The position numbers and the translations under genes are program-made. From positions 1 through 24,216 of the forward strand of contig NZ_JBBBNV010000042.1 in the NCBI RefSeq assembly GCF_037137075.1: a stretch of 24,216 nucleotides of DNA, in the 5' to 3' direction. Below, piece after piece: positions 23,734-24,216 of the stretch. The DNA is from JBBBNV01 sp037137075 (lineage in GTDB: Bacteria; Bacillota; Bacilli; Paenibacillales; NBRC-103111). Under the pieces are notes generated by a model, which worked only from the letters and a program-made list of their open reading frames with translations, was not told the origin of the DNA and did no database searches. Each line of letters opens with the position of its first letter. Positions within the stretch are counted from its first letter, which is position 1.

Positions 23734-23964
23734 ATGTATTCACGGAAAAAATCGTTCGAGGTTGTTCCTGAAGAAGAAACGGCGATCTGGCTTTGCACAA
23801 ATGACGGTTGTAACAGTTGGATGAGAGATGATTTTTCATTTGAGGTGGTCCCGACATGCAGGCAATGCCAATCTCCCATGGTAAGCGGAACGAAGGCCCT
23901 GCCTTTGCTTGTGAATACATCGAAGAATCAGAAGGATTTAAAGAAGGGCGTACAAATTACATAA
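23734..23964 (+). CDS. YdjO-family cold-inducible cysteine-rich protein
   Basis: This 76-aa protein has two Cys pairs in LCTNDGCNSWMRDDFSF and PTCRQCQSPM, a spacing suggestive of a zinc ribbon, which matches the B. subtilis YdjO (cold-inducible) family. Its molecular role is not established. ATG 23734 is preferred because GGGAGG lies eight bases upstream; the in-frame ATG at 23710 would put that site inside the coding region. It lies just after the csp terminator with only about 20 bases before its ribosome binding site and no visible promoter, so expression may rely on readthrough from csp. Probably cytosolic. Confidence 0.8.
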   Translation: MYSRKKSFEVVPEEETAIWLCTNDGCNSWMRDDFSFEVVPTCRQCQSPMVSGTKALPLLVNTSKNQKDLKKGVQIT

Positions 23965-23978
23965 CAAGAAGCGGTCAC

Positions 23979-24031
23979 AGCTGCCGGGATATCGGATTCA
24001 GGACATGAATCCGGTTCCCGGCAGCTTTTTT
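23979..24031 (+). terminator. Terminator of the YdjO-family gene
   Basis: AGCTGCCGGGA / TCCCGGCAGCT encloses CGGATTCA / TGAATCCG with a small internal loop and is followed by TTTTTT. Confidence 0.9.
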
Positions 24032-24112
24032 CTGGGTGGAGGCGAAGCGTGCCTCCGGCCGGGAAGAGGCTCCGCTCGCTGAGGCAGCCGGATTTGTTCA
24101 ACCCAGATATAG

Positions 24113-24141
24113 TCGACACAGGACGGGGAATCTGATACACT
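24113..24141 (+). promoter_or_regulatory. Promoter firing out of the right edge
   Basis: TCGACA (24113-24118) and TACACT (24136-24141) are 17 bases apart, with TGA directly before the -10 giving an extended element. The predicted transcript starts near 24148 and leaves the window after about 70 nt with no start codon recognised, so the gene it drives is unknown. The preceding bases 24032-24112 show nothing beyond small GC-rich inverted repeats. Confidence 0.55.
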
Positions 24142-24216
24142 AGTGCTATATTCCGCAAATAGGCCAACGTTTAAACGCTCAGGGCTTTACCCTTGTATGC
24201 CCATTTGAAAGGCTTG

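Overview
The window most likely comes from a Paenibacillus-type member of the Bacillota. It has moderately GC-rich, GC3-rich genes and AGGAGG-like ribosome binding sites. It also has three C-terminal SLH domains on a surface protein, a YesM/YesN-type two-component system, CUT1 sugar transport genes without an ATPase, CcpA cre-like boxes, a CotH protein, and a cold-shock/YdjO pair. No rRNA, tRNA, CRISPR array or insertion sequence was recognised.

Layout. (1) 1-3506: the 3' part of a large S-layer-anchored protein. It carries a near-identical 300-bp Ig-domain array organised as a 600-bp A-B higher-order repeat, followed by Ig-like, cadherin-like and SLH domains. (2) 3800-4321: a DUF402 (NtdP-like) protein with its own extended -10 promoter. 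(3) 4602-16900: a glycan-use locus. In order it holds a sugar-binding lipoprotein, a cytosolic GH38 alpha-mannosidase, a divergent YesM/YesN sensor-regulator pair (minus strand), and an operon of a second binding lipoprotein, two permeases and a cytosolic sulfatase. The simplest reading is that a sulfated, alpha-mannose-containing oligosaccharide is sensed, imported through a CUT1 porter powered by a shared MsmX-type ATPase encoded elsewhere, and desulfated and demannosylated in the cytoplasm. cre-like boxes before both binding-protein genes suggest catabolite repression. (4) 17348-17998: a type 1 RNase H very like the Bacillus halodurans enzyme. (5) 18202-20160: a secreted CotH protein with a copper-amine-oxidase-N-like stalk domain; its promoter region has 11-bp-phased TTCAG repeats.

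(6) 20273-20946: an aminoglycoside-phosphotransferase-family gene broken by an apparent internal deletion. It is followed by a gene-poor stretch with a compact cluster of DnaA boxes (21430-21483), a possible 48-aa gene, and a DUF1304 membrane protein on the minus strand. (7) 22411-23151: a stand-alone SUFU-domain protein. (8) 23287-23964: a cold-shock module. A strong promoter leads into a highly structured leader of about 130 nt, with a hairpin followed by a U-tract, then a 66-aa Csp, a strong terminator, and a YdjO-family cysteine-rich small protein. A well-formed promoter at 24113-24141 fires out of the right edge.

The most distinctive unexplained signals are the csp leader, the helically phased DnaA-box cluster, the CotH promoter repeats and the combined mannosidase/sulfatase locus. 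All assignments are by eye; no searches were run.
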